Shown one piece after another: positions 1 through 14,062 of a DNA stretch of 64,000 bases; the stretch's first letter is position 1; each line of letters opens with the position of its first letter. Origin of the DNA: Acanthosepion lycidas (lineage: Eukaryota > Mollusca > Cephalopoda > Sepiida > Sepiidae). The notes beneath the pieces are model-generated. The model worked only from the letters and a program-made list of their open reading frames with translations, was not told the origin of the DNA and made no database searches. The stretch spans positions 47,998,787 through 48,062,786 of the forward strand of contig OZ010599.1 of NCBI GenBank assembly GCA_963932145.1. Direction: 5' to 3'. The position numbers and the translations under genes are program-made.

Positions 1-665
1 AAGAGATTAAATGATTCAATGAAATGGTTTTTAAGTTTTTAAACAGCCCCAAATCCCTCAGCAGCCAACAACTTAGAACTAAAAAATCGTTTCTTGTTTT
101 AGAGAATAAACATAACATTGCTCCTTTTCATAGACTGTTAACATGATCCCATCTTTCAATGAAGACATCAAGTACTGATAATTTAAAAGACTTAATTATT
201 TGCAGACAAAATCTATAACATGTCTGGACAGGCCACTGATTGAGGTGACAAAATTTGCTCCTGTCAGAGATAAACAGCTTATTCTTTCCAAAATAACCAG
301 GTAGGGTGAAGTGGATTCAAAGAGAATGCAAAATCAAGCAAGACTAATCAGATTTAAGCTGGGATTTATACAAGATCTTTGACGTTGCTAAAGATAATTT
401 ACAAGTGAGAGTTGATTAAAAGAGAAATAAATAAATTGTTTCTTATATAATAGAAAAATCACTATTATATAGTGTATTAAGAAAATTGTCACTTATATCA
501 AAATACAGAAATTGTAATAACATTTTATAATTGCCAATTGAAGAGAAATTGATTTACTCTCAATCAAATGTAACATTTTCATAGATGTAGATAATAGGTA
601 GGTAATTTCCAAAAATTTAAATTTAAGTCAGAATGTATACCCATGATAAGATTTTTCTCTAACAC

Positions 666-667
<2 letters not shown>

Positions 668-709
<42 letters not shown>
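668..709. repeat. (TA)n microsatellite
   Basis: Uninterrupted TA run of about 42 bp. Confidence 0.98.
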
Positions 710-712
<3 letters not shown>

Positions 713-1924
713 GTATATCTTATATAAGTTAAAAAAAGTTGCTTTAGCTTTAGTTTAATTTTTATAATTTTATAATGTACTTCTAAAGAGTACTTTCTAA
801 CAAAACAACCGAGTTCAATCCTTGCAAATGCAGCTTGGCAACAAATGTCAAAGTTTAAAAAAAAAACTACTGCAAAATTGCATAGTGGTTTTGGTAACTG
901 AGAAAATTTCTTATTTAGAGTTTATGAACATGACCTTGGGTCACACTTGGTGCAGTTTAACTAAATCTATTCTTTATAAAGAAATTATTTCTATTATGAA
1001 ATGAAACTCTGTTCCAAAGAGTTTACAAGAGTCACTAAGTTTTATAACTTTCAAATAAAATCTGACTGATTTTGTTTAGAATAAATTTGGAATTGTGTAC
1101 ACAGAAGAATTCCTCTCTCATTTTATATGGTAGTATTTTGCTCTTTGTCACCACTTTTGCTGCCTTGTGCCAGATTAGATTAAGCTAAATATATTTTAGA
1201 CCAGTTATTATTTAATACAAAAGGCTGAGTAACACACCAGGAATATTCATCAATCTCAGATTTTGTTCTAACTCTATTTTGTTTGATGGAGAGCAACAAT
1301 TTAAAGGATGAATTCCTATACCAAAATATTAAATCTTCTCCCAAAGCATACACACTTATTGGTGGAATATAAATGAATGTTTCAATGAATGTTTTGTTTT
1401 TTTCTTTTAATGGGTATATATTTTTAATACATATTTGTTGGCATTTTCCTTTGATGAGTGTCAACCTAAAAGGCTTTCAGGAGAGAAAGAAAAGAAAATA
1501 ATGAAAATCAAACATGTATGGATTAATTACAAGTATACTGAAATTCTGTATGACTAAAAGATTAATTTTGCTTGTGTTCATTGGGTCAAGAAATTAAAAT
1601 CTGTCTTCAGTACAACATTTATAGGTATTTTGGGATAAAGAAGACTAGTTTATGATAGTAATAAAACAATACATATGACAAGGGCTATTTATTGTTTTAA
1701 AATTTGTTTTAGATAATTCTTTATCTTTAAGAAAACTTTGTGGATCTTTACTTTCATGCAGTATGGCAGTGCATAACACCTTCATGCTGCAGTAAAACAA
1801 CAAGAGCATTAAGGAATTACAATTATTGCTTTTGTATATTTTTTGGAGTCATTAACTAAAGAATTAAATATTATACTTGTTAACTTAGTATTGCATTTAG
1901 AGATATGCTTAATTACATTATCTC

Positions 1925-1927
<3 letters not shown>

Positions 1928-1970
<43 letters not shown>
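1928..1970. repeat. (TA)n microsatellite
   Basis: Uninterrupted TA run of about 43 bp. Confidence 0.98.
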
Positions 1971-1974
<4 letters not shown>

Positions 1975-2844
1975 TGTAAAATAATCTAGAGTCTAGAAGC
2001 ATCAATTGAATAAAAAAAATAACTGGAAGAAACATTTATGAAAAAGAAAAACATAAGGAACAGAATAGCATAAAACAAAAAGCATTCATAAAATCTTTGG
2101 TGTTAAATTCCATGACAAAACTTCATTGACCATTCATTGTCAAAGAAAGCATTGGTTTCATAAACAGCTCAACAAAGACATTGGCAAAAGGCTCAAAGAT
2201 TGCAAGCCAGCTCTGATGAAAGGACAGCACAAGAGTAGAGAAAAAAAAAAACAAAGCACTGTGTTTGCCCTGTAAAAGCAGCTCTGTTAACGAGTATTAA
2301 TTTTTTTAAAAAGTCACCATAGCTGACATAGTAGCTTAAGTGGACATGCACAAATATTACTTGTGCAAGAAGCAATAATCAGATTTTCTGTAACCAATTG
2401 GTGATTTGATTTCTTGGTAAAGCAGATATTTTGAGGCAATAGCAGCGCAATAGAGAAAATGATTACCTGTGAACAAAAAGGGAAAAAAATAGCTTATTTG
2501 GATAAATAATCAATTTTATCTTCATACTTCAGCCAGTGAATGTTTCAGTTTCCTAAAAACTTTACATATTTGAAATACCTATCAGACAGGACTTTGTAGC
2601 TAGACAGAATTTATTTAAATTTTTATCTATATGAGTGAATGTGAATATATTTTCTTCTCCACCCTCTTCTTTGTGTGTGTATGTGTGTGTTTAATTCTAC
2701 AGGAATATAATTCAGAGTAATAAAATTGTTTAGATGTCAAAATTTGGGAATAAATTAGCTCAATTTTTATAAAATAAATTGGTTTGAATTAATATATTGT
2801 ACATTTTATGCAGACTTCAACAAAGTTCTGTAATGTGAATCTTA

Positions 2845-3170
2845 TATGGATGTGCGCATAGCATAGCAGTAATTGGCATAAAAGAAGGCATGATGAGCTG
2901 ATTTCAAATTTGGGCCATTGTGCTCATTTTGGGAATGTTACGATTCCATTTCTTCTCCCCAACCCCCAGCTAGGAGTTAATAGCAGAGCAGATGGGGTTT
3001 TCTAACCTTGGGTAGCAGCCAGACTAAAAGGATAACTCTGAATTGAAAACCACCCTGTCAAACCTACTTGCTACTGAAACCACAGCAGTACCACCTGGTG
3101 TGGTTTGGCTGCAGCCCTATACTCCACAGGGAATCTGTTGATTCAAGAGGAAGAGGAGGAGAATATTAAC
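2845..3170 (+). mobile_element. tRNA-derived SINE-like repeat
   Basis: The stretch resembles the SINE at 33365-33660. Both carry TTCTCCCC...TAGGAGTTAA..., then AGTAGCAACCAG-type and GGATAACTCTGAATTG-type blocks, then AAACCAC...CTACC, in the same order. The 5' part (GTGCGCATAGCATAGC...) is a weak tRNA-like A-box region. The G+C is higher than in the flanks. Both copies are diverged, so exact ends are uncertain. Confidence 0.5.
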
Positions 3171-3741
3171 CCATGTTCTACTAAAATTCTTGTTCATCAG
3201 ATAACTTTTAGGAATGATAGAAAATGAAAAAAATATACTTGTATGTAATCAATATTTAAGCAACAGGAATTTTAGTTGATATTAGATTTATGTTTAATCA
3301 AATAATAACTGTTTTTTTAAAGATACTATAATCCTATTCTGTGATGTCGTTATTTTTAAATGAATTTCAGAACATCTCATATAAAAAAATGTGAAGACTT
3401 ATTTCACTTAAAATATGCTAAAAGGACAATAATATTAGTGCCAGGTATCAAGTACTACCAAAACAGCATTTAAGTAGATAAATGTTACTGTTATATCTGA
3501 ACAATCATTACAGAAATGGAACAGTAAGATATTACAGTCATCTATGATCTTGTCTATCATTTAATGGGCATATTAAAATGAATAGCAATAGGATAAATTG
3601 ACAGTGTGTGTGGAGAGAGAGAGAGAGAGTATATCTGAGAAAAGATAAATTCATGTTTTTTTTTGTTTTCTGTTTTTTCTTTCTTTCAAAACTAGGTAAT
3701 TGAACTTTGCAGAATTGATTTTTTTTTAAAACTCAATGATA

Positions 3742-3746
<5 letters not shown>

Positions 3747-3775
<29 letters not shown>
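3747..3775. repeat. Poly(A) tract
   Basis: About 28 consecutive A on the plus strand. Confidence 0.95.
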
Positions 3776-3777
<2 letters not shown>

Positions 3778-6609
3778 AAAACAAACTTTGGAATACTAAA
3801 TTTTTCTTTTTAATAATAAAAAACAGACACCACACAACTATACAAAATATATTATGATGATATAATGGTCTTAAAATAATGTTAATCAGTGTTATAAAGA
3901 TTAAAATCTTAGTTTAATGAAATAGGAAATAGGTACTTCTCCTATAGGCAAAACAGAGTAACAATTTTTTTTCTTCTCAATATTACTTGCCTTAAATAAA
4001 ACCATTACAATATAGTTATCTTCTTGATACAGAAGATAAATTAGACACTAAATATGCAACATTTCTACAGTCATATTGCTATACAGTTAATGCTAGTACT
4101 TGATATTTGGTATGAAATCTTCATAATGTAGGTGTCCAGATTGAAAAATCCTTTTAACACTAACAATGAAGGTATTTATTTATACCACCATTTAATAAAT
4201 GCAAAAACTTTTGCATGGATACTAAAGAGAAAAATAGAAAGAAAACACAAGAAAGAAAGAAGCCTAGTACACATTTGGTATTAACTGCAGATATCATGAA
4301 ATATTCTGATCCTGATTTTTTTAGTGAAATGGGTAGGTACTATTAGAAAATAGATCTCCAGTACCCAAGTAACTTACTTTGGCTCTCTCTCAAGTTTCAA
4401 GATATAATGGAAGCCCATGAAAACAAGTTTTTGGTGTAAATAATTCATAATTTTTTTTAAATTTTAATTTGGGATAAATTAAAGTAAGTAATCATCACTT
4501 ATTTGAAAAAACTGATGAGAGATATCGAGGATCCCCCCCCACATACACACACATAAAAAAACAAAACAAACAGCAACATAATTACATAAGAATATAAAAA
4601 CAAAAATGATAGATATTAAGTTGTAAAAATGAATAAGAAGTATATTTTTTCTCTTTAAATTATCCAATTTTTTCTCTCATAATGTTTAGGTCATTTTCTT
4701 TTGAGTCAGATGTTTGTTTAGCCTAAAAAACAAGCAAAAAGGGAGGTAAGCATTTTACTCCGTGTATCAAACTGCAAAACTCTTTTATAATAATTTATGA
4801 AAATATCTATATAAGGAAAAGTATGAAATATAAAGAGAACAAGGTGGGAAGGAAAATGTTAATTTGAAGAATAATATTGTAAATTCTATGCTTGTTGAAA
4901 GAGAAAGGATTATATTTATTTGATCCAACCCCAATCAAACATGCAATTAAATTAAGTGTAGCTCATGCTGAAAAACTGTTTCCTCAGATGACAAAAGACA
5001 TTAAAACATTTTAGTTCATGGATTGAAGGAATTATGTCAGTATCCAAATTTTATCATATTGCAAGAAAAACATTTTTTTATTTTGTATCTTAGAAAAATC
5101 CTAATGACTAATGATTAACAATAAAAAAGCATTTAAACATTTATTGTGTTAGGAAAAAAAGCTTCAGTAATTGAGAATGAGAATTTAAGTTTAAGCTGAT
5201 CAATTACTCATTTTAATTGGAAAATTCAATTATTTCCAATATTTTTTAAAAATCTATCTGGGTTTGAAATGTTAATATATTTTGATCAATCTAGTCTTCA
5301 TCCCTTATGAGGTGTAATAAATACAATAATAAATTCATATTTATTATTCTAAAACTTATAAATTAAACAAATCCTTGAAGGTTTAAGGAGAATAACTTAT
5401 TAACATGTGACTTTTGGGACACAAGCATCAATAATAATCTTTAGAGTGATGTCAATACTTGTTGTTTCTCTTTGCAAAGATTAACAAAGTAACAGTGAAA
5501 AATCCCAAACAAAAAGTAATTTATCATGCAATGTTTTGCAAAATTCAAATCATAGCATAATTATCTAATTCTGTGATCAAAACATTTTCATATTATTGAG
5601 TTAATTCTTTTTCAAGCAACAATGAGAAAACTTGAAATGTTTTCAAATATGAAAAGGATCATTTGGCAATATCCAATAAAAAAAAAAAAAAAAAAAAAAA
5701 AAAATGGTGTTAAAATCAGAGTTATTTTCATGCCAGACATGAAATGAGAGCAAAATGAATATAAAAATTAATATGGAAAGTTACAATGACTAATGAAATA
5801 ACCAATTAACAGACTTAATTATACAAAATTAGCTTTCCAAATCATGTTTAAATGTAAAATAAATTATAAATTTTATTTTCTTTATTTGAAAATTAATATT
5901 AACTGCTTAACTGAAAGACAAATGATTTAATTTTTTATGTCATATTCCTGAAGCCAATAAGAGATGAATATTAGGTTTTACTAGCATTCTACAACAGGAT
6001 TACAATCTAAATATGACTAACTGGTAAAACTATCTAAATTTTTGATAATGAATAATAAAACATTAGTAATTCATGGATGGAGTCCAATTATCAGTTATTA
6101 TATTTAGACAAAAATATATAAGAGCCAAAAAAAAAAAAAAAAAGCTCTTTTGTATATTTGTTTTTGGCTATATGAACTATATTTTATATAATTCTAGTCA
6201 CACATTCGAATTGTCTTCTTGTATAGTCAAAAGCAAGAAGAACAAAAGAAAACAAAAAAAAAAAGCAATACTTATGGACATACCAAATAGATTTTTTTTA
6301 AATACTAACACTTCTTTTAAACTTATATGACTGAACATACAAACTTATGTTTTTTTTTGTATATTATTTTTTTTTTCTTTAATCATTTGCATTATAAGGA
6401 ATCAGGCATGGAGTTCAATATTTGTACCTATATTTTGAGGTATAGGAGAAATTAAATTTAATGATTTAATGTATTTGAAATGTAAATCTTCATTTGTTTT
6501 CAGTTTTCTCAATAGTAACATCACATTCATAAGTAAATCCTAACTCAGGAATGGTCCAGTCATAGCCATGATTTTTCTTTTGATAAGCGAGTCAGATGTT
6601 TGTTTAGCA

Positions 6610-6613
<4 letters not shown>

Positions 6614-6645
<32 letters not shown>
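6614..6645. repeat. Poly(A) tract with retroposon-like lead
   Basis: About 32 A. It follows GAGTCAGATGTTTGTTTAGC, a block also found at 4704-4723 before AAAAAA, which suggests a retroposed 3' end. Confidence 0.75.
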
Positions 6646-6647
<2 letters not shown>

Positions 6648-7129
6648 TGGGAGATTAGTCATATTCCAATGTAATCTGTATTGACAAAACTTTGGAATTC
6701 AACAACTCTCTTGGCATATTTCTAAACACTGGTGATCTATTTGGACAAATAAAAAAAATGAGGAAATGAATTGCATTTTCAATTTATATAATTTTATTCT
6801 CAAATACTTATAAATATTTATGTAATCCTTTATTTCTGTCATTGATAAATTAACATTTTTACATGTAGAAACTAAATATGCAATTTTATACAAACTCCCA
6901 AAGAGCCTTGATGAAAAAAAAAAAAGAAAAAACATTTTTATTCTACTATTAGGGAGGCACTAAGATGAAGCGTTGGTAGGTGGGGGTGATTTTCTGGGAA
7001 ATTTCTGATTTCTGCAAGTGACACTAATGTGACGTTAGGCAATCTCAAAATTTTTCCTCATTTTTATAGCTTTGCGACAGACTGGGTCATTTCTTTGTTA
7101 ATAGCAAGCCACAGAATAATGTTAAATAA

Positions 7130-7240
7130 TAGCACTGGAGGTGGAGCTTGCTTCAGAGTAGTGGTTAGCAAGCTCATCTGGCAGAAGATTAGTGTTGGGA
7201 GTTCAATCCTCACTAAGTGCCCCACATTACACCATAAGTA
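7130..7240 (+). mobile_element. tRNA-like head of a SINE
   Basis: GTAGTGGTTAGCAAGCTCAT is an A-box-like sequence and GGGAGTTCAATCCTCACTAA a B-box-like sequence about 40 bp further on. The order and spacing match a tRNA-type pol III promoter. No anticodon-arm pairing consistent with a working tRNA is visible, and it lies in A/T-rich DNA, so a SINE head is preferred to a tRNA gene. Confidence 0.5.
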
Positions 7241-7840
7241 ATAGTATTGGTTGCATGAAATAGGAGATAGTAGCCCTAATTTTTGTATCAGCAGAATTTT
7301 TTGGTTGTTTTTAAAAAATTTAATTTTTTTAAGGTCATCCAAGGTAAATATCAGAAAACAGTTTCAATAGCAAGAGAAAAAAATATTGTTGATTTTTGGT
7401 TATTATATATTTATGGCAAGGCACATATATAATAGACCTCAAGATCTAATGATTAATGATTGTATCTATTGATAACTTTCTCAAATTTTCTTTGATTTTT
7501 TTTCATGGTTTTCTGATATTTGTAATTTTTATGACACTAAAACTATTGATGTGTTTTGAACATAAGAGTACACATGAATTTTTAGAAAAAAACCCAAAAA
7601 GACGACGATAACAAAAATGTAACAAATTACAAATGAATACCAAAAAGTAAATACCAAACAAAAAATTCATTTTAGTCAAAGATTACAATAACTGGTTGTT
7701 TGGGTCATTTTAATTGATTATTTCTTAATTCAAATCTAAATTAATATTGAAATGTCCTGACATTTACTTTTGTGATTATATATTTGTGAATTTAGACAAA
7801 CACACAAAATGAGACTGAAATGCTAAAATATTGTATTATA

Positions 7841-7893
7841 AAAAAATAATCCAAAACATATTTTCTAAAAAAATATGTTTTGGATTATTTTTT
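7841..7893. repeat. Perfect palindrome with 24-bp arms
   Basis: The left arm is 7841-7864 and the right arm 7870-7893. They are exact reverse complements around a 5-bp loop (CTAAA). The central part of each arm includes ATAATCCAAAACATAT. It may be a tiny MITE or the TIR pair of a deleted element; no target duplication is clear. Confidence 0.85.
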
Positions 7894-9279
7894 AAAAATT
7901 AAAATTTTAAAAATATTTTGTATATACCCAAGTTATATGATTTAAAAGTGAATTTTTTTTTTTTTATATATATAATTTCTAGTAAGCATTTTTGAAATGT
8001 GAATATTGGAAATAATTTTAAAAGGCAAGGATGAAATTAAGTAAAAAAAAATTTGTAATTAATTAATATTTGATTGACAAGATATTTTTCACTGTTTATT
8101 AATTATGATAATGATGAAAAATATTGAAATATTAAAACTCAACTAGACTTGTTTGTCAAATTAATAACAAATTTCTTTTTGCAATTTTAGTTTTATCCTT
8201 TAATTGTATGAACAATAGCAATTATGATTTAGCAATAAGCATTATCTTAAGTTCAAATTGTATACTAATCTTTTTAGTAGCCTTTGCAACTCAGATGAGA
8301 GGATGGATGAACTAAATGAAATGTTAGGAGGATATTTCCTAACATTAATTTTTATAGTGAAATGTCTGAAACACATATCATAAATTTCTATTTAAAAAAC
8401 AACTTAAAAACTGACCCAATCATTGGCTGACAATTGTATTACTATAACCTTTCAGCCTTTATGGGAAGTTGCTGATGACATCATTTTTATATTGAAATCA
8501 GTATTGCATTCTGTTGAACTGCATCATGATTACTTTGATTAGAAAATATTCAATAGTCAAAATGAAAGATGGAAGTGGGTATTGAAAGTGAGTAAATGTT
8601 GAACATAAAATTTAGCTATGGTGTTCAAAAATGTTGATACATTTGAGCATAGAAATAAAAAAGAAAATATTAAAATCTTAAAGATGGAGAGAAAAAATAC
8701 AGATAATAATGGATGATTTCCTGTCTGACAGAGTAACAGAATACAACACTCACTTTAATATAAGGAGAAAATGACCAATGTTTTATAACTGATCTGTTTT
8801 CAGGTAGAAAGTTGAAGGCTGTGATAAAAGTAAAAATGATCCAGATGAACACTTATCAAAATTCAAAGTAAGTGATATAAAATTGAAGAATATCAATGTA
8901 TCTGATGATCCCAATGGTAATAACCATGCCATGCTTCTTTTATAAAAAGTGGCTGTTATAGAAATGCTGCACAATAACAAAGTTACACAAGAGATTGTAC
9001 AAAGAGGTTGCATAAATCATTATTAGAAATGATTTCAACAATTTGGGCAATTATTAACAAATGATGGCACTTTTCATAGTAGTTCTGATATAATTCAGCA
9101 TCTCACATCAGATGAAAGCTTTACATCTGAAAAATAACCTCAAAGACTTGAGATATCTCCACCATATTCACATAAATGAGTCAGATATTGTTATTGAAAT
9201 TTGTCTTGTTAGTCACATAATCAAAACAAGTTATTTCATTTTAGACATTACCTGCCAATAAGTTTTCTACTTGATTATA

Positions 9280-9405
9280 CAAGGAGGTGATGAAAAGTTC
9301 TTGGTATATTTCCAAATATCTGACAAATTGACTAAATATCAGAATTTGGGTGGGGGGAATCCTTTCTTGCAAACTTTTCTGTATCTTCTCATAGGACTAT
9401 GAAAT
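9280..9405 (+). mobile_element. Mariner-type MITE or 5' TIR fragment
   Basis: It begins after TA with CAAGGAGGTGATGAAAAGTT and continues with TATCAGAATTTG and GAATCCTTTCTT. These blocks recur in the same order in the element at 15001-15121. The right terminal repeat is eroded or absent, so the end is approximate. Confidence 0.5.
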
Positions 9406-9777
9406 ATTTTCTAGACACATTTTCTAGAGCTGAAATGTTTTATTCTAAATCAGCCTTTGTTTTGTTTTTTTTATTTTTTTTTCCTGAGTAAATGATAATA
9501 ATTTAAGGGAATGATGGAAAATGGTGCTAAATGAACAAACAAACAAATGAATGAACAAACAACCAAAACAGTGATAAATGAATTGTGAGGACAACAAAAT
9601 GGTGGTACACACAAGCATTCATGAAAGTGGTGCCACCTTAGTGTAAGGCAGCAAGGAGGAAGACTACAGCACCAACTAATTAGGGCTTGAAAGTGGGAGC
9701 AAAAGTGTTTTTTTTGACACAATGTGAGGCTCGTTCCGACACAGTAAGCAGGCATGGAAGGAAGATAACACACTCAC

Positions 9778-9837
9778 CAATGTCGGACTGAGAGGCATCC
9801 TCTTTCTCTGGATCTTCAATGCTGCCAAATTTTGGGC
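9778..9837 (-). CDS. Candidate in-frame 60-nt exon
   Basis: On the minus strand, acceptor AATGATTCAG and donor ATTG|GTGAGTG bracket 60 nt. Two frames are open. Phase 0 reads AQNLAALKIQRKRMPLSPTL, which would follow the 57-nt candidate or the 23153-23225 EML exon without a shift. The alternative, entered with one leftover base, reads PKFGSIEDPEKEDASQSDI, which looks more like an acidic disordered loop but does not fit the known upstream phase. The third frame has a stop. Neither peptide is recognised. The multiple-of-three length and strong donor are the case for a cassette exon. Confidence 0.3.
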
Positions 9838-11394
9838 CTGAATCATTAACAAATTTATCTCTAAAATGAGGTACAATTCACTATTTACAGATTTTTAGAG
9901 ATCATATAGGTGTATTTATGTGGTTGGTGGAGAGAGCGAAAAATAAAGACTGGTTACAATTTCAGGTAAAGGCAAATGCCAATCAGTGTCTTCATGTTAA
10001 TATTGAAGCTATATGCAAAATATGGGGAAAGAAGGAATTTCAATGAAATTTTTAAAAATAGCAAACATTTTTAAAATTTGAAAAAGAAAAATATACTTTA
10101 TGATGGTATCAGCTCCTGTAAGAATGTAATTTGACAATGATGCAGAAAATATTTTATTTTGACTACTTTAGAACAGGCAGCAAAAAAGTTACTATTATTT
10201 ACAGCATTTTTCTTCACTTCCTTGAGTCTATATAGTCTTTAATGTTGTAATAAAACCATTTCATCAGTCAATGCCATAATGAAAATAAAAGCATTTTAAC
10301 AACCTTTTCTTAATTAACCCCTCCAAATTAGCATTACCCAACTCTGATAATATCAAAACCATGGAGTAATGAAATCTAAAAAAAACAACAAAGATGGAGG
10401 TAAAATGATTCGGTACTTCTCAGATTAATGCCATTATTAAAGATTTTTTTGAATAACACACTGATCAAAACAAAGAGGGACATCAAATATTTTGAAATAA
10501 AAGAATGCAAAGACTTATGATCTTTAGTGTATTCCATCAACACAAAGCCTTTCAAGTCAATTCCTATATAATTTCATGTCAATTACATAACACTTTATTT
10601 TGATTTATTTTCTTGAAGTTTTTGATAATTCACAGAATATTTTTCAGAAAAAAATATACAATAATTTTCAGCTACCTGATGAAAAATATTAAGTAAATAG
10701 TCAAATACATTGAAGGAATTAATATAAAAGATAGAAGAATTAAATCATAGAAAAATAAACAAAAAGCAAGGCTTATCAGCAAGGTGAAACATTCTGGAAG
10801 AACAGACTTGGCTTTTTTTTTTTTAAAGCATAAATTTAAATTTTGTACAAATTTTGGTTAAGTAAAAATTAATTTATATGTTTACAGTATTTAAAAAAAC
10901 AAAACAAACAATACTGCTTTAATATTAATGGCACCTCTGTAATGAATCATTCCAGGCATATGAATTATTAGAAAGAATAACTGCACCAAGATTATGGCAG
11001 GGAGAAAATTGGTTGTATGTAGCATTTTATTTATGCATTATACTTTTTTTTAACATTATGTTCTTAAAAAAAACAAAAAAAAACAAAAACAAAAAAAAAA
11101 AAACAATTCACACATGTAGTAAATCTGAAAAATTTAGTAGTAGATTCTGAAATGAAAAATTTAAATAAAAAGAAAAAATATATAAAAATGAAAAGAAAAA
11201 AGTATAGAAAAACAACAAAAATATTGGATGAAAATTTGAAAATTACACACTTGAAAAGTCTAGAAAAAAATTATACAAACAGTTTTCCTAAAATCAATGA
11301 TAATTACACTGATGGGAAATAAAATTGCAGCAATTTTGAACATTGCTGATCTTGACTTAGATATAGTAAATACATGCTAGTGGTTGATAAAATT

Positions 11395-11700
11395 TCCAAA
11401 GTACTAGATTGGTAGTTAAGTCTCACTATTTTATAGTTGAAATTGCTTGATGTAATCATAAGTTTCATGATAACAGTTTCTTCTCTTACACTTCATGCTT
11501 GTTGAACTCCCTTCTGGTTCCCCGCTTTCCAATTAACTTTGATCTTCAAAAATTTAAATGCAGTATCAGTTATCTTCTGTCTTCTTAATTTCTGTTCTTT
11601 TATTGTTCTCTCTCCTTAATAATGTTTTTCTTTTTTTATATTCTTTCACACTAAGTAAACCTTTGCATCTTAGTGGCTTTGAGAGCCAAAGGTGTTAGAT
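11395..11700 (+). pseudogene. LINE 3' end: reverse-transcriptase C-terminal remnant
   Basis: The reading frame near 11467-11540 gives HDNSFFSYTSCLLNSLL, which parallels YANNFFFHTSCLWNFLP in the fragment at 35505-35695. The parent motif ((F)xxRTxxLWNSLP) is the typical C-terminus of non-LTR retrotransposon polyproteins in invertebrates. The upstream DNA of the two copies also aligns (ACTAGATTGG.AGTTA.GTCTCA). The downstream tail (TATTCTTTCAC...CTTAGTGGCTTT) resembles that at 20815-20905. The rest of the element is missing. Confidence 0.55.
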
Positions 11701-12226
11701 GCAATATAGTGCCTCATTCTCTCAGCAAAGACTTAGCTCCTTTGAGGACATATTTACATTTATTATGTGCAGCCACCAATAGGCTTCTGTTGTGATTGGA
11801 GTTGTCATGCTGGTATAGCCAGAAAAAATGATTCCTGTAGACTATAGTTGCTGAACAGGCTACTGTGAACCATGGATACTCGACTCAGTCAGGTAGTACA
11901 AGAAATATGAAATAAGGTATCAAACAAGGGTTTTTACCATCTGCACAATCATATGCATGTGAGAATACAGGCCTTTGTTAAAACAGAGTGATAATACATT
12001 GTATAAATATAGAGTATGTGTACTGTCAATATACCTCTTAATTTGGAACCTGTATAAATATTGATCTATATATGTGATCATTTACTGTAATGCAGCCTCA
12101 TTAGCTGTACATTTAATTGAGTAAATTGGAATACATATTTAGGAAGTTCTAATTTTTATTTATTTTTGAGCAGAGTATCTGGAATCAGACCACAGAATAA
12201 TTACAATTATAGTGAAAAGTTCAATA

Positions 12227-12228
12227 AT

Positions 12229-12290
<62 letters not shown>
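12227..12290. repeat. (TA)n microsatellite
   Basis: TA run of about 64 bp with one AA interruption near 12240. Confidence 0.97.
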
Positions 12291-12296
<6 letters not shown>

Positions 12297-12774
12297 GCAT
12301 ATTAAACAAAACTTGTTGACTTGAGAGATTTTCAAACATTCCAGAAATGTGCTAAACCAACTGTAAAACATTTAATTATTAAATACAAAATTTTTGTGTT
12401 AAATGAAATTGTAACATGCCAAAACCTAACAACAAAAAAAAGAAAGGGAGACAAACAAAAATATCCTGTTGCAGTTATCCTACTTAGTGAGAAAGAATTT
12501 TGTATGAAAAGAGTGTTTAATGTAAAGTTAAGAATAAAGAAAAGTTAAAAGAAACACTCAAAAAAGCGAGGCTGATGAAATATGGTTAGATATTGCTCTT
12601 CAGTTGGTCATATGACATGAACAATGCAAAATCATTGGCTGGGTTTCAATTTCAGGTGAACTTCTTAAAAAAAAAAAAAAAAAAAAATCAATGATAATTG
12701 TTTTTTTTTTTGTTTTTTTCTAAAACTAAATTCATTCTAAATGTTTGTATTTCAGAAATATATATTTTTATATA

Positions 12775-13062
12775 ACATTCTAAAAGGTTAAATTATCAAT
12801 TCCTCTTGAATGATGTTTCGGCCGTTGTACGCTCTGGCCTTCTTCAAGTGGTTGGAATGTTGAACTGAACCATTTATTTCGCTCACTGGGGTAGACTGTT
12901 CTAGTTCCATGTGCCATGTTTAATGGATGTCAGTTATCAGTTATCTATTAATTTTCCTCTGAAAGTTCTCTACTGCCTGAGCCGGGTATTGAACTCACAC
13001 TCTTTGGGTCCTGTCACTGGATCTAACTAACGAATTTATCCACTGTGCCATGTGTCCTCAAT
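12775..13062 (-). mobile_element. tRNA-derived SINE
   Basis: Read on the minus strand it starts with a tRNA-like head: CATGGCACAGTGGATAAATT as A box and GTGAGTTCAATACCCGGCTC as B box. It ends with a conserved tail containing GAGCGTACAACGGCCGAAAC. A diverged copy lies at 33761-34095 in the same orientation, and its tail also occurs at both ends of the repeat at 38447-38805. Confidence 0.65.
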
Positions 13063-14042
13063 AGTCCGAATAATGTAAATAATGTAGAAAATTTTAATAT
13101 TATTTTTATAAGTAACATTTAAAAAAAAACAATTGCTACTCATTAACATGTTACTAACATTATTATTATTAATATACATATAAAAAAAATGAAGAAGCAA
13201 TCATTAAATGAATTATTTGATCAATAATACCTCATGAAAAAATACATCATTTTTAATACTACCACTATTATGAAAAAGTCAATCCATTCGTATATTAAAA
13301 AAAATTGGAATAATTGACAAAATATAAAAAGAAAGAAAATTTTAGTAATAAATGCAGTGGAAAAAAAAAGAAAAGAAACAGTCACAATCTTTCAAGGTGA
13401 AAAAAGGATCTGTCATAATTTGCCATAATATGCAACTGTGAAAAGAAAAGGGAGGAAAGATTTTCCATTGTTTTCATGTCCTGCATCCAGTTAGTAAGTT
13501 TTTATTATTTTAGTCCATATTAGATTAACATGCAGTTATGACAATGAGATGAGAATTAAAGAAATCAGGATAATATCTACAAATCTACCTAATGATAGAG
13601 GATAATAAAAATATTTTCAACCTCCTGGATATATTATTAACGTTAAGTTTCTACAACACCAAATCCCAATCCACAAATTTCAGCTTCTTTATTTTATTAT
13701 AAATTTAGGAAGAAAAATGGCTGAAACTATGATTTGAAAACATTAAAATGAGCAACCAATAAGTCAAGTTATTTTTTTTCTTTGTCATTTTAAAAAATTT
13801 TTTAAGTGGAAAATTTAAAGGTAAAATTTGTTATCAGAGGTATATATGTATAGGCTGGTCAATAAAATCAAAGGATAATTTGTAATGAAATTAGTTGTCC
13901 ATGTTTTGTTTAATATTATTAGAAGTGTAGTATATTGAGCAGAGCATGAAGAAACACAATGGTTCTTTAAATTTCTTATAAATTCATATAGTCACATCGT
14001 TAAGAAAAATGAATGTAGGTGATTAAGAACAGAAGCCTTCAA

Positions 14043-14062
14043 ATATATATATATATATATAT
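14043..14062. repeat. (TA)n microsatellite
   Basis: Short TA run. Confidence 0.95.

Noticed and set aside
7130..7240. Functional tRNA gene
   Set aside because: A and B boxes are present, but a full cloverleaf with a paired acceptor stem could not be drawn, so a SINE head is more likely.
9471..9876. Two overlapping minus-strand ORFs of 100 and 66 codons
   Set aside because: Composition is low-complexity and no family is recognised. Only the 60-nt spliced interval inside has splice support.
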